Shown piece by piece: positions 14,061-22,462 of a stretch of DNA of 26,545 nucleotides. The notes under the pieces were generated by a model that saw nothing but the letters and a program-made list of their open reading frames with translations, searched no databases and was not told the origin of the DNA. Position 1 is the first letter of the stretch. The number at the start of each line of letters is the position of its first letter. The translations under genes were made by a program, and so were the position numbers. This stretch comes from Abiotrophia defectiva_A (GTDB taxonomy: Bacteria > Bacillota > Bacilli > Lactobacillales > Aerococcaceae): positions 1 through 26,545 of the forward strand of contig CAUUNL010000019.1 in NCBI GenBank assembly GCA_963546405.1, read 5' to 3'.

Positions 14061-16238
14061 ATGACAGTAACATTAACACATGAAGTACAAGAGGTAGCTA
14101 AGGAACTTAAGTTACCGGTTGATAAGGTCAGTGTTGTCTTAGAGCTTTTGGCCGAAGGCAACACCATTCCTTTTATCGCGCGCTATCGTAAGGAAAAAAC
14201 AGGCGCCCTAGATGAAGTCCAAATCCACGAGATTGAGACCCGCTATCGTTATGTCACGCAATTGGCTGAGCGTAAGGAAGAAGTTAAGCGTCTGATTGAT
14301 GAGCAAGAAAAACTGACTCCAGAACTAGCTGGGCAAATCGAAGCGGCTAGCACCTTGCAACAAGTGGAAGATCTCTATCGACCTTATAAGCAGAAGCGTC
14401 GGACTAAGGCCATGGTGGCTATTGAACAAGGCTTGGAACCTTTGGCTCAATGGTTGTTGAATGAACAAGCAGGGGATGTCGAGGAGACAGCTGCTGGGTA
14501 TCTTAACGAAGAAGTTTCGGATGTGGCAGCTGCCCTAGCGGGTGCCCATGAAATTCTGGCCCAATGGGTGTCAGACAATGCTGCCTACCGCGAATTTATC
14601 CGCAAATACATGCGTTATAATGCCATCCTCAAGACCAAGCTTAAGAAGGAAGAGGCTGACCCTAACCAAGTCTACGCCATGTATTATGACTTTGAAAATA
14701 AACTCAGTGACCTGCCTGCACACCGGACCTTAGCCCTCAACCGGGCTGAGAAGGAAGAAGTTATCAGCGTATCTATTGAGGTAGATGAGGCGCCAATCTT
14801 CAATTATTTGGAGCGACATGTCCTAGCTGAGAACCTCCCAGAAGCTAAGCGTGTCTTAGGGCAAGCGGCCATTCGGGATGCTTACAAACGTTTCATCTTT
14901 CCAGCCATTGAACGGGAACTTCGTAATGAAGCGACTGAGCGGGCAGATAAGCAAGCCATCCAAGTCTTTGGTGACAACCTCAAGCATTTGCTCCTGACGC
15001 CACCTCTTAAGGGACGTACAGTGCTGGGCTTGGACCCTGCCTACCGTACGGGCTGTAAGCTAGCGGTCGTTAACCAAACCGGTAAGGTCTTGGATAAAGG
15101 GGTTATTTACCCTCATAAACCAGCAGGTGAACGCCAACGTCAAGCGGCTAGTGGCCAATTGGCAGACTTGATTAAAGCACACGGGGTCGAAGTCATTGCT
15201 ATTGGGAATGGGACCGCTAGCCGGGAATCGGAGCAGTTCGTAGCTCAAGTCATCAAGACCTTGGACCAACCGGTTAAGTATATGATTGTTAACGAGGCGG
15301 GGGCTTCCGTCTATTCAGCTAGTGAACTAGCCCGTCAAGAATTTCCGGATTATCAGGTAGAAGAGCGGAGCGCAGTTTCCATTGCTCGCCGTCTGCAAGA
15401 CCCTTTGGCTGAATTGATTAAGATTGATCCAAAGTCAATTGGTGTGGGTCAGTATCAGCACGATGTGGCTCAAAAGCAATTGACCGAGGAACTAGACTTT
15501 GTGGTCAATACCACTGTTAACCGAGTAGGTGTGGATGTGAATACAGCCAGTGTTTCCCTCTTGCAACACGTGTCGGGTTTGACCGCGACGACTGCTAAGA
15601 ACTTGATTAGCCTTCGTGATGAGTTAGGTCGCTTTGAAGATCGCCGTCAAATTAAGGATGTTAAGCGCCTAGGTCCTAAAACTTATGAGCAAGCCATTGG
15701 TTTCCTCCGGATTGTTGGGGGTAAGAATCCGCTTGATCAGACCGGCATTCACCCAGAGAGTTACGCAGTAGCGCGTATGATTCTGGACCGCGCAGGGTTA
15801 GCTTTAGAGGCGATTGGCTCTGATCATGCTGTGGAGGCCTTAAGTGCCCTTAAGCCAGCCCAACTGGCTCAGGAGCTAGAAGTGGGTCAAGCAACCATTG
15901 TAGATATTATTGAAGGTCTCAAGCATCCCCTGCACGATATTCGGGATGCCGGACCAGCACCGATTTTACGTGAAGATGTCATGTCCTTAGACGATCTCGA
16001 AGTGGGAATGCAACTACAAGGCGTGGTCCGCAACGTGGTCGACTTCGGTGCCTTTGTGGATATCGGGGTCAAGCAAGATGGCCTGATTCATATTTCCAAA
16101 TTATCCAAGAAATTCATCAAGCATCCTTCAGAAGCGGTAGCTGTGGGGGATATCTTGGAAGTTGAAGTCACTGTCTTAGATAAGAAAAAAGGCCGTATTG
16201 GCCTCAAACGCCTCTTCAAGAAGCCTGCCCAAGGCTAG
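14061..16238 (+). CDS. tex: Tex, RNA-binding transcription accessory protein
   Basis: 725 residues, the usual Tex size. The N-terminal helical Tex domain (TIPFIARYRKEKTGALDE) is followed by a YqgF/RNase H-like domain from about residue 320 (VLGLDPAYRTGCKLAV), helix-hairpin-helix motifs at about 490-560 (LLQHVSGLTATTAKNLI) and a C-terminal S1 domain at about 645-715 (GVVRNVVDFGAFVDIGVKQD). Tex binds nucleic acids, interacts with transcription, and affects toxin and virulence gene expression in several bacteria. It sits 3 bases after the phosphatase gene with AAGGTGG (14042-14048) as binding site, and 44 bases before a glycosyltransferase gene. Confidence 0.95.
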   Translation: MTVTLTHEVQEVAKELKLPVDKVSVVLELLAEGNTIPFIARYRKEKTGALDEVQIHEIETRYRYVTQLAERKEEVKRLIDEQEKLTPELAGQIEAASTLQQVEDLYRPYKQKRRTKAMVAIEQGLEPLAQWLLNEQAGDVEETAAGYLNEEVSDVAAALAGAHEILAQWVSDNAAYREFIRKYMRYNAILKTKLKKEEADPNQVYAMYYDFENKLSDLPAHRTLALNRAEKEEVISVSIEVDEAPIFNYLERHVLAENLPEAKRVLGQAAIRDAYKRFIFPAIERELRNEATERADKQAIQVFGDNLKHLLLTPPLKGRTVLGLDPAYRTGCKLAVVNQTGKVLDKGVIYPHKPAGERQRQAASGQLADLIKAHGVEVIAIGNGTASRESEQFVAQVIKTLDQPVKYMIVNEAGASVYSASELARQEFPDYQVEERSAVSIARRLQDPLAELIKIDPKSIGVGQYQHDVAQKQLTEELDFVVNTTVNRVGVDVNTASVSLLQHVSGLTATTAKNLISLRDELGRFEDRRQIKDVKRLGPKTYEQAIGFLRIVGGKNPLDQTGIHPESYAVARMILDRAGLALEAIGSDHAVEALSALKPAQLAQELEVGQATIVDIIEGLKHPLHDIRDAGPAPILREDVMSLDDLEVGMQLQGVVRNVVDFGAFVDIGVKQDGLIHISKLSKKFIKHPSEAVAVGDILEVEVTVLDKKKGRIGLKRLFKKPAQG

Positions 16239-16282
16239 GAGCCATTGACTTCAATGTTTCGACTAGAAAGGTAGAATACTTA

Positions 16283-17296
16283 ATGAAATTACTAACTGTG
16301 GCAATCCCCTCATATAATTCTGCAGCCTATATGGGGCGGGCTATTGAGTCCCTCTTGCCGGCAGGCGACCAGATTGAAATCTTGGTTATTGATGATGGCT
16401 CTAAGGATGAAACCTTGACCATTGCTCAAGACTATCAGCGCCGCTATCCAGACCAGGTCAAGGCTATTCATCAGGCTAACAAGGGGCATGGTGGGGCCGT
16501 CAATACTGGTCTAGCCCATGCGACGGGCCAATATTTCAAGGTGGTAGACTCTGATGATTGGGTGGATGAGTCGGCTTTGGCTGCGGTCATGGCGACCCTG
16601 AAGCGTTTTGAAGCCGAGGACACCCAGGTGGATGTTCTCTTGACTAATTATGTTTATGAGCAGGGAGAAGAAGGCGCTAAGCGAACGGTTCGCTACGAGC
16701 GTAATTTGCCTATAAATCAGTTCTTTGGCTGGGACGAAGTCAAGCCTTTCTCAGTAGGCGAGTATCTCATGATGCATTCATTGATATATCGGACCCAACT
16801 GCTGAGAGATTGTGGTCTTAATTTGCCAGAACATACCTTCTATGTAGATAATGTCTTTGTCTATCAACCGATTCAGCATGTTCAGCGCCTCTATTATCTG
16901 GATGTCGACTTCTATCGTTATCTGATTGGCCGCGATGACCAGTCGGTCAATGAAAGAGTTATGATGGGGCGGATTGACCAGCAACTCAAAGTTAACCGAA
17001 TTTTAATTGAAGCAGTTGACTTTAGTCAGCCGCTACACCCTAGCATTCGCCAGTATTTGCTTAAACATTTGGAGATTGTCACCAGCATTTCTAGCGCCTT
17101 GCTCAATCGTATTGGGACACCAGAAGCGATAGCTAAGCGCCAAGACCTTTGGAACTTCCTACAGGAACGTAATCCTGAGGCCTTCAAAGTCTTGCGTTAT
17201 GCTTTCTTTGGTCGCTTAACAACAGCGAATACGCGAGTAGGACGTTGGGTTTCCAACCAGGTTTATAAAGTCATTCGCAAGGTCGGGGGCTACTAA
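16283..17296 (+). CDS. Family 2 glycosyltransferase
   Basis: 337 residues. GT-A fold N-terminus with TVAIPSYNSAAYMGRAIESL, the nucleotide-binding VIDDGS (35-40) and the metal-binding DSDDW (89-93), so it should use a nucleotide-sugar. The C-terminal half is helical without a clear membrane segment. The acceptor is unknown; teichoic acid, glycolipid or surface polysaccharide are all possible. There is no polysaccharide cluster nearby. The binding site is modest (AAAGG, 11 bases before ATG). It probably reads through from tex, as I see no promoter with proper spacing in the 44-base gap. Confidence 0.88.
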   Translation: MKLLTVAIPSYNSAAYMGRAIESLLPAGDQIEILVIDDGSKDETLTIAQDYQRRYPDQVKAIHQANKGHGGAVNTGLAHATGQYFKVVDSDDWVDESALAAVMATLKRFEAEDTQVDVLLTNYVYEQGEEGAKRTVRYERNLPINQFFGWDEVKPFSVGEYLMMHSLIYRTQLLRDCGLNLPEHTFYVDNVFVYQPIQHVQRLYYLDVDFYRYLIGRDDQSVNERVMMGRIDQQLKVNRILIEAVDFSQPLHPSIRQYLLKHLEIVTSISSALLNRIGTPEAIAKRQDLWNFLQERNPEAFKVLRYAFFGRLTTANTRVGRWVSNQVYKVIRKVGGY

Positions 17297-17337
17297 AAGC
17301 CTACTTGCCCACTGGCAAGGCAAATGAGTGTCAGACC

Positions 17338-17366
17338 TTGCCATAGCGGGAGCTTAGCCTTATAAT
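17338..17366 (+). promoter_or_regulatory. Promoter of the yebC-family gene
   Basis: TTGCCA (17338-17343), 17 bases, TATAAT (17361-17366). Just upstream CTTGCC (17304-17309) can pair with GGCAAG (17314-17319), and GGCAAGG (17314-17320) alternatively with CCTTGCC (17336-17342), which contains the -35. No U-tract follows, so a terminator for the glycosyltransferase is not evident. Confidence 0.85.
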
Positions 17367-17398
17367 AGTAATATCTTAAGAGAAAGTGATGTGAAAGA

Positions 17399-18118
17399 AT
17401 GGGACGTAAATGGGCCAACATCAAAGAAAAAAAAGCCAAGTTGGATGCCAATAACAGTAAGGTCTACGCAAAATTCGGGATTGAAATTTATGTAGCTGCT
17501 AAACAAGGCGATCCAGATCCCCATAGTAACCAAAAATTGAAATTTGTCATTGATCGTGCTAAGACCTATAATGTGCCTAAGCATGTCATTGACCGTGCTA
17601 TCGAAAAAGCCAAAGGTGGCGGTGACGAAAGCTTCCAAGAGCTCCGCTACGAAGGTTTCGGGCCAAATGGTTCCATGATTATCGTGGATGCCTTGACTAA
17701 CAACGTAAACCGGACTGCCAGTGATGTGCGGGCGGCCTATGGTAAGAACGGCGGGAACATGGGTGTCAGCGGGTCTGTTAGCTACCTCTTCGACGCGACG
17801 GCTGTCTTCGTTATCGCTGGCCAAGATGCTGACGAAATCATGATGGGCTTATTAGAAGCCGATGTAGATGTCCGCGAAGTAACGCAAGAAGGTGAGTCTG
17901 TTGTCGTTTACGGCGAACCTAACGACTTCCATGCCATTCAATCAGCTTTGGAAGCCATGGGGATTAGCGAGTTTGAAGTCGCAGAATTAGACCTCTTGCC
18001 ACAAAACGAAGTGACCTTAACAGGTGACGACTTAGCTAAATTTGAGCGTTTGATTGAAGTCTTAGAAGACAATGACGACGTTCAACGTGTTTACCACAAC
18101 GTGGACTTAGAAGACTAA
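17399..18118 (+). CDS. YebC/PmpR family protein, YeeN subtype
   Basis: 239 residues. The start MGRKWANIKEKKAK, rather than MAGHSKWANI, marks the YeeN branch common in Lactobacillales. The three-domain YebC layout is kept, with GGGDESFQELRYEGFGPNG and the conserved NRTASDVR and GGNMG segments. YebC proteins were first described as transcription regulators; recent work assigns some of them a role in translation of proline-rich stretches, and which applies to YeeN types is unclear. The Shine-Dalgarno is weak (AGAAAGTGATG) despite a strong promoter. It is monocistronic, ending at 18127-18162. Confidence 0.93.
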   Translation: MGRKWANIKEKKAKLDANNSKVYAKFGIEIYVAAKQGDPDPHSNQKLKFVIDRAKTYNVPKHVIDRAIEKAKGGGDESFQELRYEGFGPNGSMIIVDALTNNVNRTASDVRAAYGKNGGNMGVSGSVSYLFDATAVFVIAGQDADEIMMGLLEADVDVREVTQEGESVVVYGEPNDFHAIQSALEAMGISEFEVAELDLLPQNEVTLTGDDLAKFERLIEVLEDNDDVQRVYHNVDLED

Positions 18119-18126
18119 GACAAAGT

Positions 18127-18162
18127 AAAAGACTGAGGAGCATCAATTTCTCAGTCTTTTTT
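18127..18162. terminator. Bidirectional terminator
   Basis: AAAAGACTGAG (18127-18137) pairs with CTCAGTCTTTT (18150-18160), with T-tracts on both strands. It ends the yebC-family gene and the opposing response-regulator operon. Confidence 0.88.
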
Positions 18163-18176
18163 CTTTGGCGAAATTT

Positions 18177-18776
18177 TTAATACCAACCATTTTCTTGGCA
18201 GATACGGATGGCATCCGCCCGGTTTTTAGCGCTTAGTTTTTGCAGAACGGTAGACATGTAGTTGCGGACGGTGCCTTCTGATAGATGGAGCTCCTGGGCT
18301 AACTCCTTGTTGGAGAGCCCTTCTCTAACGCTTGCCATGAGCTGGCGCTCTTGTGGGGTCAAGGGGTTGTGATGAGTGAAAAGGCGATCAACGAGCTCAG
18401 GCGCATATTCCTTCTTACCCGCTAGGATGTTTTCTAGGGTTTCCATGAGGGCGTGGACAGGGCGTTCCTTGAGGACGAAGGCATCGACATCGGCTTTGAG
18501 GGCGCGTTCGAAGTAGCCGGGGCGTTTGAAGGTGGTGAAGATGAGGATCTTCACCTCAGGGTGATGGGTCTTAGACCACTCTAGCACGTCTAAACCACTG
18601 GCATAGGGCATTTCAATGTCTAATAGGGCGATATCGACGGTCTGGCTAGCTAAAATTTCCATGGCCTCCTGGCCATTTTTGGCTGGGTGGACGCTTTCTA
18701 CTTGGTCTTCCAACTCTAGGAGTTGACAGAGGGCATCTCGAAGCATGGCTTGGTCTTCTGCAATTAAGAGGCGCAT
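18177..18776 (-). CDS. NarL/DesR-type response regulator
   Basis: 199 residues, the same length as B. subtilis DesR. The receiver domain has the acidic pair ED (7-8), the phospho-acceptor Asp53 in LLDIEMP and the Thr/Lys switch residues (FTTFK, LKE). The C-terminal LuxR-type HTH (LTPQERQLMASVREGLSNKE then HLSEGTVRNYMSTVLQKL) binds DNA as a phospho-dimer. It is last in the operon, 8 bases after the kinase gene. The obvious target is the palindromic repeat upstream of its own operon (21612-21643). The output is therefore probably the ABC exporter in the same operon, as in the B. subtilis YvfTU/YvfRS arrangement. Confidence 0.93.
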   Translation of the reverse strand: MRLLIAEDQAMLRDALCQLLELEDQVESVHPAKNGQEAMEILASQTVDIALLDIEMPYASGLDVLEWSKTHHPEVKILIFTTFKRPGYFERALKADVDAFVLKERPVHALMETLENILAGKKEYAPELVDRLFTHHNPLTPQERQLMASVREGLSNKELAQELHLSEGTVRNYMSTVLQKLSAKNRADAIRICQENGWY

Positions 18777-18784
18777 GGAATCAC

Positions 18785-19891
18785 CTATCCTTTCTCGTAG
18801 GGCATTTTAAGTTGGATTTGGGTAGGTTGGCGACGACTGAGGATGTTTAGCTGTCCACCTTGAATTTGCAGGCGATCTAAGATGGTGTGGAGTTCACCTT
18901 CTTGCACGGGGCCAAAACCTTGCCCATCGTCTTCTACAAAGGCATAGAGGAAATTGTCGTTCTGCCAGAGGCGGATTAGCACATGCTTAGCTTGGGCATG
19001 CTTGATGATATTGTTGCTGGCTTCTAGCAGGCACAAAGCTAGGGTGGAGGATTGGTCTTGAGTCAAGGACAAGTTACCTAGTTGGTTATCGATGACTACC
19101 TGGATGCCAGATATTTCTAACATTTCTTGCAGACGGATGAGTTCGTTAGCCAAGTCGTGATGGTCTAAGTCGTTGATAATGGCCCGCACCTGGTGCATCG
19201 CTTCCTGGGTCAGGTTGTGAATATCCTTGACGTGTTCTTGGGCGGCCTCATATTTTTGACGGTCCATCAGGCTAGTGGCTAGTTCGCTTTTAACAGCCAA
19301 GGTGGCGAAGAGATGGCCTAGGTTATCGTGGAGGTCACGCCGGATTCGATGACGTTCATTCTCTGCTAAAAGTAGGTTGATTTGTTTGTTTTTTGCTTCT
19401 TCTCTTTCCTGCATAAGCTCTCGCAAGCGGCCGAAGCGCTGACCGATAGAAAAGAGGATGATGAAGCTAATTAGCAGGCCCAGATAGAATAACTCAATGG
19501 GACCCAAGCCCTGCCAAGTGTGATAGAGATAGATGCCTAGAGCGATGCCATAAATGCTTAACCAACGCCAGGACAAGAGGGAAGAACGAGGGAAACAATA
19601 GGCCATGACATTGCCCAAATAAAAGAGAAACCAAATGAAGTTAGGATTGAGATAAAGGGCACAGTAACAGATAAAGCTTGCTGCATAAATCCAACTCAGA
19701 GTTATAATTCGTTGGTCTCGGCTCCATAAGAGGGAGAGATAGGAAACTAAAAAGATCAAGGTGAAGCCCAAAAGCCCCCAATTAATGGGGGACTGATTGA
19801 CGGATTCAATAACGGGGAATAGGATGAAGACCAGACTGATATAGAACATGATGTGGGTCTGTTTCATCGCAATTTTCAGACGTTGGAACAC
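18785..19891 (-). CDS. DesK-like sensor histidine kinase
   Basis: 368 residues. About five membrane helices fill residues 15-150 with hardly any extracellular part, followed by a coiled linker and a HisKA_3 domain (RRDLHDNLGH, phospho-acceptor His188). The ATPase domain has an intact N box (LLEASNNIIKHAQ) and G1 box (EDDGQGF). Where family members have a Gly-rich lid (G-x-G-L then RERL), this protein reads EGELHTILDRL, so the G2 box is degenerate. Domain layout, and even the number of the phosphohistidine, resemble the membrane-fluidity sensor DesK. The start is GTG at 19891, fixed by AAGGAGGG. It lies 23 bases after the permease gene. The signal is unknown; intramembrane sensing of lipid state or membrane-active drugs is likely. 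Confidence 0.92.
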   Translation of the reverse strand: MFQRLKIAMKQTHIMFYISLVFILFPVIESVNQSPINWGLLGFTLIFLVSYLSLLWSRDQRIITLSWIYAASFICYCALYLNPNFIWFLFYLGNVMAYCFPRSSLLSWRWLSIYGIALGIYLYHTWQGLGPIELFYLGLLISFIILFSIGQRFGRLRELMQEREEAKNKQINLLLAENERHRIRRDLHDNLGHLFATLAVKSELATSLMDRQKYEAAQEHVKDIHNLTQEAMHQVRAIINDLDHHDLANELIRLQEMLEISGIQVVIDNQLGNLSLTQDQSSTLALCLLEASNNIIKHAQAKHVLIRLWQNDNFLYAFVEDDGQGFGPVQEGELHTILDRLQIQGGQLNILSRRQPTQIQLKMPYEKG

Positions 19892-19914
19892 GATAGTCCC
19901 TCCTTCTAAAGGAC

Positions 19915-20646
19915 TTATTTTACTTCAATTTTGCGTTGCACTAAGGCAATCAAGACTAGGAAGAAGAGCCCATAGCCTATTAGAACTAGAATAGAATCCC
20001 ATGCCCAGATGCGGTCAGTATACCAGTTTTGGATGATTTGCATTAGGTGGTAGCTAGGAATCCATTTAGCTAGGTTTTGCATCCATTGAGGGAAGAGCAT
20101 TAAAGGCATCCAGAGACCGCCTAAAAGTGACATAGCCATGAAGGCGATGTTCCCAACCATGGAGATAGTTTCCTCGCTTGGCAAGTAGGAGATGAGAGCC
20201 CCAATAAAGGAGAAGGGAATCATTCCGACCAAGAGAATCAGGATAACCATGAAATAGTCGCCTGCAGGTAGGGTAATTTGGCGGACTAAGCCACCAAAGC
20301 CGAAGACCACGCCGATAGCGAGGGAATAGAGCAAGGCAAAGCGCAAGGCTTTTACTAAGTAATATTGTACCACAGATACCGGTGAATGGTGAAGAAAACG
20401 CCGCCAATTGGAGTGCTTGTCTTCCGTTAAATTATAGGGTAGGGCGAAAACGTTGAAACTTAGTAGAGAGGAGGCCGTCATAGAAATCATCATGAAGACT
20501 CTGTAGCTATAAGGCATCTCCATTTGATAAATGCCAGAGAAGAGGAGATAGAAGGCCAAGGGCATGCCGATGGCCATGACTAAACTTTGCCAATTGCGTA
20601 ATGTAAAGTAGGCCTCTACTTTGATGAGGGCGCGTAAGTTTTTCAT
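19915..20646 (-). CDS. ABC-2 type exporter permease
   Basis: 243 residues with about six membrane helices. A cytosolic N-terminus (KVEAYFTLRNW) leads into the first helix. The re-entrant region near LLGGLWMPLMLFPQWMQNLAKWIPSYH is the hallmark of ABC2_membrane drug/lipid exporters. One half-transporter; it should work as a homodimer with two copies of the ATPase encoded 1 base upstream. Relatives such as YvfS and the LnrMN proteins export membrane-active compounds. Substrate unknown. Confidence 0.9.
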   Translation of the reverse strand: MKNLRALIKVEAYFTLRNWQSLVMAIGMPLAFYLLFSGIYQMEMPYSYRVFMMISMTASSLLSFNVFALPYNLTEDKHSNWRRFLHHSPVSVVQYYLVKALRFALLYSLAIGVVFGFGGLVRQITLPAGDYFMVILILLVGMIPFSFIGALISYLPSEETISMVGNIAFMAMSLLGGLWMPLMLFPQWMQNLAKWIPSYHLMQIIQNWYTDRIWAWDSILVLIGYGLFFLVLIALVQRKIEVK

Positions 20647-20647
20647 T

Positions 20648-21544
20648 TTATTTTACCTCGCTTTCTTGGTCGTCTCGGGTAGTTTCGAAAATACTATTGA
20701 GTAAGGTGCGGCGAGCGACTTCTAATTCACTGAAGGCGCAACCTGCTTGACTAAGGGCAGCCCAGACTTCAGCACCATTCTTAGTATGGAAGGTCAGGTT
20801 ATCACTGTTTTCAGTCAATTCCATAATGTCTTGGCGCTTAGTCAATAGTTCTTGGAAGCGCACAGGGACAGTAAAGAACTGGGTTAATTCTTCTGACCGC
20901 ATACGGTGTGGCGTTGTGTCACGAATGAGCTTGCCTTGGTGGAGCACTAGAATCCGCTCGGCTGTGTGCTCGACTTCTTCAATGTAGTGGGAAGAGTAGA
21001 GAATGGTGGTCCCGGTTTCTTTGATGCGATGGATAATTTCCCAGAATTGTTGGCGCGTCGAAGTATCCATGGCAGCTGTTGGTTCGTCTAGTATGAGGAC
21101 GGAAGGACGGCCAATCAAGGTTAAGGCGAAGCTTAGAAGGCGGCGTTGACCACCGGATAAGGATTGGGTCATCTGATTGTATTGGCTTGGACTGAAACGC
21201 AAAATATCTTGAATTTCTTCCTGCGTCAAAGGGTAGTCATAGATGGATTGGAAGAAGCTGATTAATTCTTTGACCTTGAGGTTTTTAGGGAGTTCGTTCG
21301 TCTGAGGTAGGAGACCGATAGTACTTTTGAGTTTGCGGTTACCCACTGCCATCCCTTTAATGGTAATGGACCCTTGGCTGAGGATTTTGTCATGAAGTAA
21401 GAGTTCAATCAGAGTGGTCTTGCCGGCCCCATTAGGACCAATGAGGGCGATGCATTCGCCAGCCTCAATCGAGAAGTTGATATCTTGTAAGATGGGGCGA
21501 CCTTTGATGGTCTTGCCGGCACCTTTTACATTAATGAGACTCAT
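20648..21544 (-). CDS. ABC exporter ATP-binding protein
   Basis: 298 residues. Walker A GPNGAGKTT (36-44), Q-loop LLPQTNELP, signature LSGGQRR, Walker B VLILDEPTAAMD and the switch His in YSSHYIEE are all intact, so it should hydrolyse ATP. A C-terminal extension of about 90 residues after the core is common in drug-export ATPases. The reading frame is open to 21586, but the AAGGAGGG upstream of ATG 21544 sets the start and homologues begin with this strand (MSLINVKG). First gene of a four-gene operon: ATPase, permease, kinase, regulator. Confidence 0.93.
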   Translation of the reverse strand: MSLINVKGAGKTIKGRPILQDINFSIEAGECIALIGPNGAGKTTLIELLLHDKILSQGSITIKGMAVGNRKLKSTIGLLPQTNELPKNLKVKELISFFQSIYDYPLTQEEIQDILRFSPSQYNQMTQSLSGGQRRLLSFALTLIGRPSVLILDEPTAAMDTSTRQQFWEIIHRIKETGTTILYSSHYIEEVEHTAERILVLHQGKLIRDTTPHRMRSEELTQFFTVPVRFQELLTKRQDIMELTENSDNLTFHTKNGAEVWAALSQAGCAFSELEVARRTLLNSIFETTRDDQESEVK

Positions 21545-21574
21545 AATAGTTCCCTCCTTGCTGTTGATGGTTTT

Positions 21575-21603
21575 ATTATAGGCCAAGAAATCGGAGGCTA
21601 GTA
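21575..21603 (-). promoter_or_regulatory. Promoter of the ABC/two-component operon
   Basis: Minus strand TATAAT (21580-21575) is perfect, but the hexamer 17 bases upstream (TACTAG, 21603-21598) hardly matches TTGACA. A good -10 with a poor -35 next to an operator suggests activation. Confidence 0.7.
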
Positions 21604-21611
21604 GTAGCGCC

Positions 21612-21643
21612 TGTCATGACATGATGTGACATTTGTCATGACT
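21612..21643. promoter_or_regulatory. Triple palindromic operator, probable response-regulator site
   Basis: A perfect 10-bp palindrome TGTCATGACA (21612-21621), a 7-of-10 copy TGATGTGACA (21622-21631) and a 9-of-10 copy TGTCATGACT (21634-21643) are stacked about one helical turn apart. They lie 9 bases upstream of the weak -35 of the ABC/two-component operon, centred near -60. The operon's own NarL-type regulator is the likely binder (inference). Confidence 0.65.
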
Positions 21644-21692
21644 TGGTGGATGGTAGATTTCTTAAGTTTTCCCAAAGGGCTCAGCCTAAAAG

Positions 21693-21721
21693 ATGCCAAG
21701 GGTCGTTAAACTTGATATAAT
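21693..21721 (+). promoter_or_regulatory. Promoter of the protease-GTPase operon
   Basis: ATGCCA (21693-21698), 17 bases, TATAAT (21716-21721). Confidence 0.7.
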
Positions 21722-21754
21722 AAAGTATAACTTGAAAATAATGGAGGGATATCC

Positions 21755-22441
21755 ATGAGATATTTATTTGACCCAACTTACTTCTTAATCATTATCGGGA
21801 TGGCTTTTGCTGGTTATGCCCAATGGAAAGTAAAATCCACCTTCAGCAAATACAGTGAATGGGAAACTAGCAAGGGCACGACTGGTCGCCAAGTGGCGCA
21901 AGCTATTCTGCAACAAACCCTGATTAACAATGTTCAAGTCGAACATGTTTCAGGTGATTTGACTGACCACTATGACTCCCGCCACAAGGTCTTGCGTCTG
22001 TCTGATGCGACCGATATGGAAACTTCGGTTGCAGCCGTTGCGGTTGCTGCCCACGAGTGTGGTCACGCAGTCCAAGACGCTGAGAACTACTTCCCGCTTC
22101 GTCTGCGTAATGCCTTAGTGCCTGTGACCCAAATTGGTTCAGCAGCTGCCATGCCAGTGATTATTGCCGGCTTTATCTTCCAAATGATGGGCTTGGTCCA
22201 ATTCGGGATTATTCTCTTCTCCCTAGTCCTAGTCTTCCAAGTAGTAACTCTGCCAGTGGAATTTGATGCGAGTGCGCGTGCGCTTAAAATCTTGGAACAA
22301 AACCAACTTTTAGCCCCAGAAGAAATGCCAGCTGCCCGCAAGGTGCTTAATGCAGCAGCCTTAACCTATGTGGCGGCAGCCAGTGCTACAGCCTTACAAT
22401 TGCTCCGTTTGATTATTCTATCTAGTCGTAACAACGACTAA
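21755..22441 (+). CDS. YugP-type membrane zinc metallopeptidase
   Basis: 228 residues. One N-terminal membrane helix (about 8-22), a cytosol-facing stretch with the zinc motif HECGH at 100-104, two further hydrophobic segments (about 122-165), and PVEFDASARAL, which in this family supplies the third acidic ligand. YugP proteins (DUF/peptidase_M membrane family) are widespread in Firmicutes; their substrates are not known, although membrane-protein quality control is often suggested. Start 21755 has TGGAGGGA 5 bases upstream. It lies 21 bases before the GTPase gene, so they form a two-gene operon with its own promoter. Confidence 0.9.
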   Translation: MRYLFDPTYFLIIIGMAFAGYAQWKVKSTFSKYSEWETSKGTTGRQVAQAILQQTLINNVQVEHVSGDLTDHYDSRHKVLRLSDATDMETSVAAVAVAAHECGHAVQDAENYFPLRLRNALVPVTQIGSAAAMPVIIAGFIFQMMGLVQFGIILFSLVLVFQVVTLPVEFDASARALKILEQNQLLAPEEMPAARKVLNAAALTYVAAASATALQLLRLIILSSRNND

Positions 22442-22462
22442 TGTCAATCCAGGAGGTGGCCT

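Noticed and set aside
16239..16282. Promoter between tex and the glycosyltransferase (TTGACT and TAGAAT)
   Set aside because: The spacer is 21 bases, too long for a sigma-A promoter.
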